Shown: positions 43,331 to 51,742, counted from the first letter of the stretch. The stretch: DNA of 64,000 nucleotides from JBBQED01 sp038320345 (GCA_038320345.1 JBBQED010000016.1:11460-75459), one strand, 5' to 3'. The notes: generated from the sequence alone by a model not told the origin. Numbers and translations are program-made.

Positions 43331-44821
43331 TCATTCTTTCACCAACTTCCCAAAATACCACTGCTGCTTCTGATCCATAACCCGATAAAAATAAATTCTG
43401 CTAGGGAAGTCGCGAAGATCAATTTCTTTACTGTTTCCGGTAAAAATCACTTCTCCGGTTATATTGATGACATCTAAATTTTGAATTTTACTTTCATCCA
43501 ACATTTCGAAATAGAATATTCCGGAACTTGGATTAGGATAAACTAGAACATTCGATTTATTACTTGATGATTGATAATCTACAGATGCCAATATCGAATC
43601 ACAATTTACATTTTCCAATACCCCTAAATTGTAGTTGGGCATATTAGGTAAACTTCCTGTTGAAGTTCTATTGTTAAGTGAAAAACTATAAGGAGCAAAA
43701 TTGCAACTCAAACCGGGACTATCCGGATCATTGATTACACTTAAATAAGTACAAAGGCTGTCATATGTATTGCCAGATTTTTCGTTAGCAATATAAATTT
43801 TTCCATTCGGAGCAAGCATTTGCTGACCCATCACTCGAATAGGTGAACCTGAATGAGCAAAGCCCCAAATTAAGATTTTAGATGCGGGTATATTTGTTGC
43901 AGTTAGATCAAATTGCCATAAAGAATCAAAAGCGGAAACATAAGCAAAATGTCCGGTTGGCGAAAAACTGCATCCATATCGACCTGAACTGGTGGTATTA
44001 ATACCATCAGGAAATGTATCAAGAACTATTTCATTTGAAAGTAAACCTGAGCATCTATTAAAATCAATTAAGGTTGTATATCCCGCAAGCCCTGCAAATA
44101 ATAACTTATCTCCATTCTTTGAAAAGATCATTTGCCCCGCAGCACACTTATAATCACTATTCACACCGAAACTTTGAATATAAGGTCCATGAATTCCTAT
44201 GCTGTCAAGCTTAAATCGCACAAAATCATTGTTGTCAATTTTGTGCTTTAATATCCACCAATCTTTACCATTGGCCGCTTTCACTGCATGCATTTTTTCA
44301 TTAAGACTATCCGTTAAATAATTATTAAGTGATATTACACCGCCCAATCCTACGTTTACGCTCATATCAACTATAGAATAAAAAAAATTATTTATAGAAA
44401 CATTTTTCTGGAAAATATAATATTTCATAGAATCTCCAGGATCAGGTAGTATTATCAAACCTTGCGTCATAGATGTATGCCCATCCAGACTATCACCATT
44501 TTGCATTACAGAATCATTAAAATTTCTTACAACATACTTTTTTCCTGCCGGAATACTTTGAACTAAAGAAGCAGAACCGACATAAAACAATAAATTGCCA
44601 TTGTTATCTGAAATAGATGCAGATGGTTCATCGGTTGCAATAATTATTGTTGTATCAATTGATGGCGGCGATGTATTGAAATCTATCCCAACAGAATCAC
44701 CAAAAGCCCAATGATTTGCTTGGTTTTGAGCTTTTGATTGAAATGAAAATATTAGGAACATAGCCACTATGAGGGCTGTGTTTCTATTCACTAAAAAGTT
44801 CCATTTTACCGAGTACTTCAT
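43331..44821 (-). CDS. Secreted propeller-like protein with T9SS type A sorting domain (paralogue of 62300 gene)
   Basis: Starting from the ATG at 44821 (MKYSVKWNFLVN), 496 residues; the longer frame starts with TTG at 44845. Signal peptide ends SKAQ. The body (about 20-410) resembles a WD40/beta-propeller and shares the pattern with the gene at 62300: FGDS.GI, G.DWWI, D..RCSG, FSPTGHFAYVS and CNF.PYSFSL. The C-terminus NVLVYPNPSSGIFYFEM...RIYFYRVMD is a type A T9SS sorting domain. Often such proteins are annotated only as T9SS cargo. Function unknown, surface or extracellular. Confidence 0.88.
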   Translation of the reverse strand: MKYSVKWNFLVNRNTALIVAMFLIFSFQSKAQNQANHWAFGDSVGIDFNTSPPSIDTTIIIATDEPSASISDNNGNLLFYVGSASLVQSIPAGKKYVVRNFNDSVMQNGDSLDGHTSMTQGLIILPDPGDSMKYYIFQKNVSINNFFYSIVDMSVNVGLGGVISLNNYLTDSLNEKMHAVKAANGKDWWILKHKIDNNDFVRFKLDSIGIHGPYIQSFGVNSDYKCAAGQMIFSKNGDKLLFAGLAGYTTLIDFNRCSGLLSNEIVLDTFPDGINTTSSGRYGCSFSPTGHFAYVSAFDSLWQFDLTATNIPASKILIWGFAHSGSPIRVMGQQMLAPNGKIYIANEKSGNTYDSLCTYLSVINDPDSPGLSCNFAPYSFSLNNRTSTGSLPNMPNYNLGVLENVNCDSILASVDYQSSSNKSNVLVYPNPSSGIFYFEMLDESKIQNLDVINITGEVIFTGNSKEIDLRDFPSRIYFYRVMDQKQQWYFGKLVKE

Positions 44822-45510
44822 TTTATCATAATTATTCACTTGCAATTTACTACTTGCTTTTAATTTACAATTCGAATTAGACAGACTCCGTTCACAGCGC
44901 CTTTAAAATCAAAGCTTATGGTTCCATTGACTTGCTTCGATATGCCAACTCATATTGAATTATATATTGTTTAGATTTAGGATAAATCTACTGGTTAATT
45001 TTTTGTAGCATTATACTACAGTAGCTAATTTAAGTAAAAATTCTTTATCCTGTCATTTAATAGCTTTATACTCCAGAATTATTGTGACGTGTATCTTGTG
45101 ATTTTAAGCGCCTTGTAATAATTATTTATTATTAATTGGTCTTGCTAATTAGAGAAGATTTCGGTGCCACCATATTAGCAGTACGAGAGGTATTAGATGG
45201 AAGAGTTAGAGTAGATCTCCATAAAGAGATTTTGGTTAAATGAGGTTAATGGGTTTTTGCGCCAGGGATAGCAGCGGATACCCCACAGCGCAGCGAGGAG
45301 TATGAGCGAATAGCCCGGCGCCCATACCGCGGAGCGGTTATGGCAGGCGCCCACCCTAAATGCAACGATTTAATTAATAATGGGAACTGAATGCGATTGT
45401 AAAGGCATGAAGAGATCAATGCCGACAGTTAAAAAAACTAGCGCTTGTACTTTGAAAGAAAATACAATTTTTTGAGTGCTGTGAAAACAAAGAGGAACTA
45501 TATTGCTCTT
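44822..45510. other. Long intergenic region with one GC-rich element
   Basis: About 690 bases without a supported gene. Its left part is AT-rich with no feature I recognise; 45252-45356 holds the palindromic repeat listed separately; the right part (45360-45510) is AT-rich with only a doubtful 31-residue frame (ATG at 45380). Confidence 0.7.
45252..45356. repeat. GC-rich palindromic intergenic repeat element
   Basis: About 67% GC (60 of 90 bases, 45261-45350, hand count) in a roughly 37% GC chromosome. Bounded by inverted GCGCC (45259-45263) and GGCGC (45346-45350), with GGCGCC at 45317-45322. A strong inner hairpin pairs CCATACCGC (45322-45330) with GCGGTTATGG (45334-45343, one bulged T). 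The left half (GCGCCAGGGATAGCAGCGG) resembles the reverse complement of 45301-45322. Resembles GC-rich dispersed repeats seen in intergenic regions of Bacteroidota; no transposase is present. Confidence 0.75.
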
Positions 45511-47073
45511 CTACAATTTTATTTCTTCGCCTTGTTGATTTAAAAAATGGTATTCCATCATGTGATAAGCAGAGATGGGTTCAACTTTGATCCAGCGTTT
45601 GTATTGCTTGCGCCATTTCCATTGATAGGATTTCATGAACCAGAAACCTTTTTCGAGGTATGCCGCCAGATAGGGATGGACTTGTAGGATGAGAGAGGTT
45701 TCATTTTGTTCTTGGCAGAGATAGCGGATATTATTTTCGATATCATCGACCAATAAAATAGAAGCTTTAATTTCTCCGGTACCATCACAAGCGGGGCATT
45801 TCTCTACGGTTTTAATATCCGTTGCTGGGCGCACTCTTTCGCGGGTAATTTGGACCAGACCGAATTTACTTGGAGGTAAAATAGTATGTCGCGCCCGATC
45901 CAATTTCATCTCTGCATTGAGCACATCAAAAAGCTGCTTGCGATGCAATGTATTTTTCATGTCGATGAAATCGATCACGATGATGCCGCCCATATCTCTT
46001 AAGCGCAACTGACGACTAATTTCTTTTGCTGCGGCAAGATTTACTTGGAGGGCATTGCTCTCTTGTGTATCAACAGCGCCTTTATTTCGTCCTCCACTAT
46101 TCACATCAATTACGTGCATAGCTTCGGTATGTTCAACGATAAGATAAGAGCCACCGTTCATGTTTACTGTTTTTCCAAACAGCGAACTGATTTGTTTATC
46201 AATTCCGAAATGTTCGAAGATGGGCAGTTTACCTTTATACAACTTCACGATCTCGACTTGTTCGGGAGCGATACCTTTGATATAGGAACGAATCTCATCA
46301 GCGAGTCGAGGTTCGTTGACGTGAATATTGTTGAAGTTAGGATTCAGGAGATCGCGTAAGATGGTAGAAGTACGATCCATTTCACCCAGCAGTTTAAATG
46401 GAGGCTGAGCCGATTTAAGTTGATCGAATAAGGAATCCCATTTGGCAACCAGATCTTGGATATCACGATCGAGGTCGGCAACTTTTTTTCCTTCGGCGAC
46501 TGTGCGAACAATGATTCCAAAATTACGAGGACGAATACTCTGAGCGAGACGTTTGAGCCTTGCTCTTTCCGCCGAGCTTTTGATCTTTTGAGAAACGGAG
46601 ATGACATCAGAAAAAGGCACGAGCACAACAAATCGGCCTGCCATACTAATTTCAGAAGTGATGCGAGGACCTTTCGTAGAGATCGGTTCTTTGGCGATCT
46701 GCACCATGATATGCATTCCTTGAGAAAGGACTTGTGTAATTTTTCCTGCTTTATGAATATCGGCTTCCGACTCATAATTAGTGAGAAGGGCTTCGCTTTG
46801 CTGACCGGAAACAGCATGCTTCATATATTTCAGGAGGGAATGAATCTGAGGACCCAGATCGAGGTAATGCAGGAAGGCATCTTTCTCATAACCGATATCC
46901 ACAAAAGCGGCGTTGAGAGAAGGCATGAGTTTCCTGACACGGCCCAGGTAGATGTCGCCTACAGAGAAATTATTTTCTTTTTTCTCTTTATTTAACTCTA
47001 CGAGCCATTTATCCTCCAGAAGTGCGATTGTCACTTCGGAAGATGATGCGTCGATAATTAGTTCAGTGTTCAA
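45511..47073 (-). CDS. rng: Ribonuclease E/G family protein
   Basis: Endoribonuclease acting on 5'-monophosphorylated RNA (rRNA and mRNA processing). 520 residues, RNase G size. S1-like RNA-binding domain (about 38-125, VGDIYLGRVRKLMPSLNAAFVDIGY), the DNase I-like catalytic region with HVIDVNSGGRNKG (metal-binding Asp) and GGIIVIDFIDMKN, then the zinc-link Cys pair C..C in KCPACDGTGEI near residue 428. Downstream of a structured intergenic region and the small basic-protein gene. Confidence 0.95.
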   Translation of the reverse strand: MNTELIIDASSSEVTIALLEDKWLVELNKEKKENNFSVGDIYLGRVRKLMPSLNAAFVDIGYEKDAFLHYLDLGPQIHSLLKYMKHAVSGQQSEALLTNYESEADIHKAGKITQVLSQGMHIMVQIAKEPISTKGPRITSEISMAGRFVVLVPFSDVISVSQKIKSSAERARLKRLAQSIRPRNFGIIVRTVAEGKKVADLDRDIQDLVAKWDSLFDQLKSAQPPFKLLGEMDRTSTILRDLLNPNFNNIHVNEPRLADEIRSYIKGIAPEQVEIVKLYKGKLPIFEHFGIDKQISSLFGKTVNMNGGSYLIVEHTEAMHVIDVNSGGRNKGAVDTQESNALQVNLAAAKEISRQLRLRDMGGIIVIDFIDMKNTLHRKQLFDVLNAEMKLDRARHTILPPSKFGLVQITRERVRPATDIKTVEKCPACDGTGEIKASILLVDDIENNIRYLCQEQNETSLILQVHPYLAAYLEKGFWFMKSYQWKWRKQYKRWIKVEPISAYHMMEYHFLNQQGEEIKL

Positions 47074-47209
47074 GCTGTACAGTTATTAGCAAAGCATACT
47101 TTGCTTACAGCAAAATCCGCGAATGGCGGGTGTACCAGACACAATGCCTGTATGCTGCTACCGGATTCACTGCAAGAGATGATTCAGGAAAACATTGCTT
47201 ACAGTGATA

Positions 47210-47250
47210 GGTATCCTGCACCTTTTGAAAAACATCAGGAACAGGATACC
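47210..47250. promoter_or_regulatory. Inverted repeat upstream of rng
   Basis: GGTATCCTG (47210-47218) and CAGGATACC (47242-47250) form a perfect 9-bp stem with a 23-base loop between the small basic-protein gene and rng. It could end the upstream transcript or lie in an rng leader; no T run follows on the minus strand. Confidence 0.45.
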
Positions 47251-47274
47251 CTTACCGGAACATAGCCGGATTAA

Positions 47275-47367
47275 TTATTTCTTCTTTTTATGACGGTTTT
47301 TCCTCAAACGTTTTTTGCGTTTGTGAGTGGCCATCTTATGACGTTTACGTTTTTTACCGGAAGGCAT
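47275..47367 (-). CDS. 30-residue basic protein, AURKAIP1/COX24 (mS38-like) type
   Basis: Thirty residues, MPSGKKRKRHKMATHKRKKR and then LRKNRHKKKK: 19 Lys/Arg. It matches the very small Bacteroidota proteins annotated as AURKAIP1/COX24 domain-containing, related to the C-terminal part of mitochondrial ribosomal protein mS38. A ribosome-associated role is therefore likely. It lies 41 bases after the TPR gene in the HU, TPR, small protein, rng cluster, an order conserved in the phylum as far as I recall. Too short for most gene callers. Confidence 0.85.
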   Translation of the reverse strand: MPSGKKRKRHKMATHKRKKRLRKNRHKKKK

Positions 47368-47408
47368 AGCAATTGAATTTTAATTAATGAGAATTATTTT
47401 TTACCGTA

Positions 47409-48263
47409 TCACTGGATAGCGGCTTTGTTTTTAAGTTGTTTCAGCATCACTCCTACTTGAGTTACCGTTTGATAATCATCGGATTTTTTGCTGAAGGTTT
47501 CCAGGTAAGTGATTGCTTTCGCAGTATCACCTTTCTGGAGGTAAACTTGTCCGAGGTAAAGATACATTTCACTCCTTTTCGGGTTGATGGTAATTACCTT
47601 TTCGAAGCGTTCGATAGCTTTATCTAACTGACCAGATTTAACCGAGAGCATCCCAAGATTTAGCTGAGCCATTTCATGTTCAGGATCTTTTGCCACTACT
47701 TCACGCAGCAACAAAATTCCTTTCATCGGTTCTGATGTTCCTTCTGCATAGCAAGCTCCGAGGTCGGTTTTTGCATTCAGATTTTCCGGATTTTTCTCGA
47801 GCACCTTTGTATAAGAGGCAATCGCTTTATCCACCATCATCACTCTAAGACCAGTATCTCCTGCTACTTTAAAGGCATCGAAATACCGATAAGCTGCATC
47901 CAAGAAACTTACTTCTGACTGCACAACTTCTGCTTTTCGCTCGAACCAAATCGCAGCGGCGGCAGGAATTCCTTGTCGGTCCCAGAATCTACCCAGTTGA
48001 TCTAACGTGGCAGTATCTTTATCACCATTCAGCTTCAGGGCCTGTTCAAGGAAAGTCAGGTTAGCCTTTTGGGTAGAATCCAGCGCACCGTCGGCTGATT
48101 TTAACAGCGCATCGGGACTAAAGCCATTCATTTGAGGAACTGCACCTGTATTCTCTTCTTTGGATTTACTTTTTGAATTTACCTGAGAAGGGGAAATATA
48201 AATAAGTATTCCAATGAGGGCAACCGAAGCAATAAGAATGACTTGTAATCGGCCAGATTTCAT
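47409..48263 (-). CDS. TPR-repeat membrane-anchored protein
   Basis: 284 residues with an N-terminal transmembrane segment (about 6-24, VILIASVALIGILIYISP) and several tetratricopeptide repeats (about 145-275; for example AKTDLGACYAEG, AQLNLGMLSVKSGQLDKAIERF, SEMYLYLGQVYLQKGDTAKAITYL). Probably a membrane-bound scaffold facing the periplasm. No known partner; HU and rng are co-directional neighbours. Confidence 0.88.
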   Translation of the reverse strand: MKSGRLQVILIASVALIGILIYISPSQVNSKSKSKEENTGAVPQMNGFSPDALLKSADGALDSTQKANLTFLEQALKLNGDKDTATLDQLGRFWDRQGIPAAAAIWFERKAEVVQSEVSFLDAAYRYFDAFKVAGDTGLRVMMVDKAIASYTKVLEKNPENLNAKTDLGACYAEGTSEPMKGILLLREVVAKDPEHEMAQLNLGMLSVKSGQLDKAIERFEKVITINPKRSEMYLYLGQVYLQKGDTAKAITYLETFSKKSDDYQTVTQVGVMLKQLKNKAAIQ

Positions 48264-48271
48264 TTATTGAA

Positions 48272-48568
48272 TTACGACGTCTTCTTTATATGAGCAGTTT
48301 TAACACGCTCCGTGAAAGTTTTAGCGGGCTTAAACGCAGGAATGTAATGCTCAGGAATAATAATCGTTGCGTTCTTCGTAATGATACGACCTGTTTTCTT
48401 GGCGCGTTTTTTTACAATGAAACTACCGAAACCACGGAGGTATACGTTTTCATCATTAATTAGAGAGTTACGCACCACTTTCATCATTGATTCGATGGTT
48501 TGTTGTACGGCAACTTTTTCGATGCCGGTCTTCGTTGAAATCTCGTTCACTAATTCTGCTTTCGTCAT
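48272..48568 (-). CDS. HU-family DNA-binding protein
   Basis: 98-residue histone-like protein: dimerisation helices (TKAELVNEISTKTG), then the beta-arm region GFGSFIVKKRAKKTGR and YIPAFKPAKTF. The proline-tipped arm motif typical of E. coli HU (RNP) is replaced by TKN, as in some Bacteroidota paralogues. A full promoter precedes it, divergent from mutY. First gene of the HU, TPR, small protein, rng cluster. Confidence 0.94.
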   Translation of the reverse strand: MTKAELVNEISTKTGIEKVAVQQTIESMMKVVRNSLINDENVYLRGFGSFIVKKRAKKTGRIITKNATIIIPEHYIPAFKPAKTFTERVKTAHIKKTS

Positions 48569-48611
48569 GATGACTATAATTGTTAATGGGGTTATTCCTT
48601 TTTAGGGGCTG

Positions 48612-48640
48612 CAAAGATAGCCTTTCCTCCTGAATTTCAA
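48612..48640 (-). promoter_or_regulatory. Promoter of HU gene cluster
   Basis: Minus-strand TTG (48638-48640), 18-base spacer, TATCTTTG (48612-48619): full consensus match. Confidence 0.8.
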
Positions 48641-48653
48641 AATATTAATTCAT

Positions 48654-48661
48654 TACTTTTG
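48654..48661 (+). promoter_or_regulatory. -7 element of mutY promoter
   Basis: TACTTTTG, exact TAnnTTTG, 17 bases before the ATG, in a divergent arrangement with the HU promoter. Confidence 0.55.
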
Positions 48662-48678
48662 AGCCCGTTACAAAAAAT

Positions 48679-49746
48679 ATGGAGGATTTCTCTAAGATTT
48701 TAAGGGCTTGGTACCGAAAAAAGGGCCGTGATTTACCTTGGAGAAGCACTTCTGATCCCTATAAAATCTGGCTTTCTGAGATCATTTTACAGCAAACTAG
48801 AGTTGATCAAGGGACCCCTTATTACCATCGATTTATTGATAATTTTCAGACAATCAATGATTTAGCAAATGCTCATGAAGATAAAGTACTCCGACTATGG
48901 CAAGGACTGGGGTATTATTCACGAGCCCGGAATCTTCATCATGCTGCTAAACAACTCAAAGAACAGCATCAAGGAAAATTTCCTGCAAATTATTCTGAAA
49001 TCAGGGCATTAAAAGGGATCGGAGACTATACCGCCGCTGCGATTGCCTCCTTTGCCTTCAACTTACCACATGCAGTAGTGGATGGAAATGTTTACCGCTT
49101 TTTATCCCGGTTTTTTGGAATAACAACAGCTATCGACTCCTCAAAAGGCAAAAAACAATTTGCTGAATTGGCGGATTCATTGCTCGACCATAAACATGCA
49201 GCTACTCATAATCAAGCGATTATGGAGATAGGAGCAATGATCTGCAAACCTAAAAATCCGCTGTGTGAAGAATGTCCTTTTATCGGAAGTTGTGCAGCTT
49301 ATCATAAAGGCCTCATCGCTCAACTTCCCGTTAAAGAAAAAAAGCTCAAAGTAAGGACGCGTTATTTCCATTATCTGATCATTCATGATTCGCGTTCGGT
49401 ATTAATTGCGAGTCGGCAGGAAAAGGATATTTGGCAGGGCCTTTTTGAATTTCCCCTTCTAGAAACGGAGGCGGAAGCAGGAATTGCGCTCCTCCGTGAA
49501 ACGGAACTGTGGAAGAAGCTGATTCCCGCTCATGCAAAAGTGGAAAAGGTAAGTTCCGAGAAGAAGCATTTATTATCGCATCAAACCTTAAAAGCGAGGT
49601 TCTGGTGGATCAACATCGATAAATTTCAAAAAAGTACTTCTTACGCTCCATTTCTGAAAGTTGATTTTGCATCTCTGGATCATTATGGGATGCCTCAGTT
49701 GATTGTTAAATACATTGATGAAGAAGGTGGAGATTTTATGGATTGA
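48679..49746 (+). CDS. mutY: A/G-specific adenine glycosylase
   Basis: Removes A mispaired with 8-oxoguanine. 355 residues: helix-hairpin-helix core with catalytic E34 (LSEIILQQT) and D135 (VVDGNVYR), the [4Fe-4S] ligands C189, C196, C199 and C205 (C-x6-C-x2-C-x5-C), and a C-terminal NUDIX-like domain (about 225-350) that reads 8-oxoG. First of mutY, ssb, gldD on the plus strand. Confidence 0.96.
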   Translation: MEDFSKILRAWYRKKGRDLPWRSTSDPYKIWLSEIILQQTRVDQGTPYYHRFIDNFQTINDLANAHEDKVLRLWQGLGYYSRARNLHHAAKQLKEQHQGKFPANYSEIRALKGIGDYTAAAIASFAFNLPHAVVDGNVYRFLSRFFGITTAIDSSKGKKQFAELADSLLDHKHAATHNQAIMEIGAMICKPKNPLCEECPFIGSCAAYHKGLIAQLPVKEKKLKVRTRYFHYLIIHDSRSVLIASRQEKDIWQGLFEFPLLETEAEAGIALLRETELWKKLIPAHAKVEKVSSEKKHLLSHQTLKARFWWINIDKFQKSTSYAPFLKVDFASLDHYGMPQLIVKYIDEEGGDFMD

Positions 49747-49803
49747 ACTATTCATCTATTTTCAGAAAACCATAAAGGCTCTTTTTTAAGAATCCAGAAT
49801 AAT

Positions 49804-49811
49804 TAACTTTG
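49804..49811 (+). promoter_or_regulatory. -7 element of ssb promoter
   Basis: TAACTTTG, exact TAnnTTTG, giving a leader of about 55 bases. Confidence 0.5.
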
Positions 49812-49871
49812 TGATATCAGCCTCAACGCTCGATACAGAAACGATTTTACAGAACTAAAAATCTCAAAGCT

Positions 49872-50291
49872 ATGTCAGGAGTTAACAAAGTATTTCTGAT
49901 TGGTAATCTAGGCAAGGACCCTGAATACCGACACATGGAAGGAGGAATTATGGTAGCCAAATTTCCACTTGCTACTACTGAGTATTTTAAAAACAAAGAA
50001 GGGAACCGACAAGATCAAACCGAGTGGCATAATATTGTTTTATGGAGAGGTCTTGCTGAAGCTGCAGAGAAGTTGCAACTCCACAAAGGACATATGGTTT
50101 TCATAGAAGGGAAACTACGCACTCGCAGTTGGGAGAAGGATGGCATCAAGCGATATGCTACAGAAATCATTGCAGAAAACATGACCATGTTAAGCAAGAG
50201 AGATCAACATGCGCCAGGGGGTGGTGGAGAAGAAACAACTTCAGGAGAGCATCCTCCCATCACTGATATGGGCGGCGATCTGCCCTTCTGA
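49872..50291 (+). CDS. ssb: Single-stranded DNA-binding protein
   Basis: 139-residue OB-fold protein for replication and repair: VNKVFLIGNLGKDPEYRHMEGG...WHNIVLWRGLAE...GHMVFIEGKLRTRSWEKDG. The glycine-rich linker is short and the C-terminal tip is DMGGDLPF, the acidic docking tail for partner proteins. Followed by a terminator and then gldD; the usual gldE gene is not between them. Confidence 0.96.
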   Translation: MSGVNKVFLIGNLGKDPEYRHMEGGIMVAKFPLATTEYFKNKEGNRQDQTEWHNIVLWRGLAEAAEKLQLHKGHMVFIEGKLRTRSWEKDGIKRYATEIIAENMTMLSKRDQHAPGGGGEETTSGEHPPITDMGGDLPF

Positions 50292-50314
50292 AAAATAAAT
50301 TAAATTACTTCAAG

Positions 50315-50347
50315 AAGCCAACTGTAAACGAAGCAGCTGGCTTTTTT
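50315..50347 (+). terminator. Terminator after ssb
   Basis: Stem AAGCCAACTG (50315-50324) / CAGCTGGCTT (50334-50343) with one mismatch, then a T run (50342-50347). Confidence 0.8.
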
Positions 50348-50352
50348 GTTAT

Positions 50353-50360
50353 CATATTTG
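50353..50360 (+). promoter_or_regulatory. -7 element of gldD promoter, near-leaderless
   Basis: CATATTTG, one base from TAnnTTTG, four bases before the ATG. Confidence 0.4.
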
Positions 50361-50364
50361 CACT

Positions 50365-50943
50365 ATGTATTTCATCCGACCCTTACTCAGCATCTGCATT
50401 TTCTCCTTGTTCATTTCCTGTAATTCAGAAGAAACCTCTGTCCCTAAACCGAGAGGATACTATCGGATAGCCTTACCGAAACATGACTATAAAATGTTTG
50501 CACCGGAAAGTTGTCCTTTCACTTTTGAAATCCCAACCTATGCAACTGCATTACCGGATACGAATGGTTTATCGCAGGCTTGTTGGTATTATCTGATACT
50601 TCCACGTTTCAACGGACAAATTTATTTGACTTATAAAAAACTGGAAAATGATTTACCGCAATTGCTAGACAATACCCGTACACTAGTTTACAAGCATACG
50701 GCAAGAGCAAGTTCGATTGATGAAAATGTTTTTCATTATGCAGATGGAGTATCTGGAGTGATCTATGATATTGGTGGAGATGCGGCATCACCATTGCAAT
50801 TTTTTGCAACAGATAGTACTCATCATTTTTTGCGAGGTGCTGTGTATTTTAATTCTTTGCCTAACGCTGATTCCATTGCGCCTGTAGAAGCATACCTACG
50901 AGCCGATATTGAACATCTACTTCAATCTTTGAAGTGGAAATAA
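50365..50943 (+). CDS. gldD: Gliding motility lipoprotein GldD
   Basis: 192 residues with a lipoprotein signal ending FISC (Cys19). The mature N-terminus (VPKPRGYYRIALPKHDYKMF) and the FEIPTYATALPD, YDIGGDAASPLQFF and FLRGAVYFNSLPNADS segments are hallmarks of GldD, which is needed for gliding in Flavobacterium and linked to T9SS. Here it has its own terminator-insulated promoter after ssb, without gldE between them. Confidence 0.94.
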   Translation: MYFIRPLLSICIFSLFISCNSEETSVPKPRGYYRIALPKHDYKMFAPESCPFTFEIPTYATALPDTNGLSQACWYYLILPRFNGQIYLTYKKLENDLPQLLDNTRTLVYKHTARASSIDENVFHYADGVSGVIYDIGGDAASPLQFFATDSTHHFLRGAVYFNSLPNADSIAPVEAYLRADIEHLLQSLKWK

Positions 50944-51711
50944 TCAGCTGATAAAATCAAGTACGGTATTCAATAAAAGCTGGGGCTGATCGGCATGTAC
51001 CCAATGTGCTGCATCTGGAATAGATACAATTTGTGCATGGGGATACCACTGAAGAATTTCTCCCATTCTCGATTCATCAATATACCCCGAGCGAGCTCCC
51101 TTAATAAATAATACCGGAATTTGAATAGGGATTGTTGGCCATGTTGGTTCACCCACCTCTTCTATTTGTGCATTTAATATTGGAAGATTAAATCTCCAAG
51201 CAAACTCATCAGCGGTTTTTCGATATAGATTTTTCAAGAGAAATTGACGTGTACTATTATCTTCAATATGCGCAGCTAAGATGGCTTCTGCTTCACCGCG
51301 CGTTTTTAGAGTGGGAAGATTTACAGCAAGCAATGCATTCAAAATTTCACGATGATGAACAGGATATTTGTACGGTGCAATATCTACGATGATCGCTTTG
51401 GATATAGCTCCCGGAAAATCACCTAATACTTGCATGACAACTTTACCACCCATACTATGCCCAAAAACTACAGGCTGTTGCAAACCTAGATCATTCATCA
51501 GCTCATTTATATCCGCAGCCATAGCCGCATAAGTATGCTGATCGCTATGCGGAGAATGACCATGATTACGCAAGTCGACCAGTATGGCTGAACAATTTTT
51601 TTCTGCTAACCCTTTAGCAAAAGATTGTAAGTTATCACTCATTCCAAAAAGTCCGTGCAGGATAAGCACTTGAGGACTGCCAGAACCAATTATCCGGTAA
51701 TGTAATTTCAT
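50944..51711 (-). CDS. Alpha/beta-fold hydrolase (YbfF-like esterase)
   Basis: 255 residues from the ATG at 51711 (MKLHYRIIGSG). The -7 element at 51735-51742 lies inside the longer frame to 51768, so the downstream ATG is preferred. Motifs: LILHGLFGMSDNLQSF (oxyanion loop), VDLRNHGHSPHSD, nucleophile Ser in GHSMGGKVVMQVL and the C-terminal His in DAAHWVHAD. The pattern is that of YbfF-type esterases acting on acyl-CoA or small esters; the physiological substrate is unknown. Converges with gldD. Confidence 0.92.
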   Translation of the reverse strand: MKLHYRIIGSGSPQVLILHGLFGMSDNLQSFAKGLAEKNCSAILVDLRNHGHSPHSDQHTYAAMAADINELMNDLGLQQPVVFGHSMGGKVVMQVLGDFPGAISKAIIVDIAPYKYPVHHREILNALLAVNLPTLKTRGEAEAILAAHIEDNSTRQFLLKNLYRKTADEFAWRFNLPILNAQIEEVGEPTWPTIPIQIPVLFIKGARSGYIDESRMGEILQWYPHAQIVSIPDAAHWVHADQPQLLLNTVLDFIS

Positions 51712-51734
51712 AAACTTATGTGATGGATCGTGTA

Positions 51735-51742
51735 CAAAGGTA
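51735..51742 (-). promoter_or_regulatory. -7 element of hydrolase promoter
   Basis: Minus-strand TACCTTTG, exact TAnnTTTG, 23 bases before the ATG at 51711; it decides the start. Confidence 0.55.

Noticed and set aside
45161..45244. Open frame reading EDFGATILAVREVLDGRV and onwards to a TGA
   Set aside because: No ATG start, about 30 residues after the preceding stop, and no family I recognise; could be a remnant but support is too weak.
45380..45475. 31-residue frame with C-x-C motif (MGTECDCKGMKRSMP)
   Set aside because: Single short AT-rich frame between a repeat and the rng gene, without promoter or homology that I can see.
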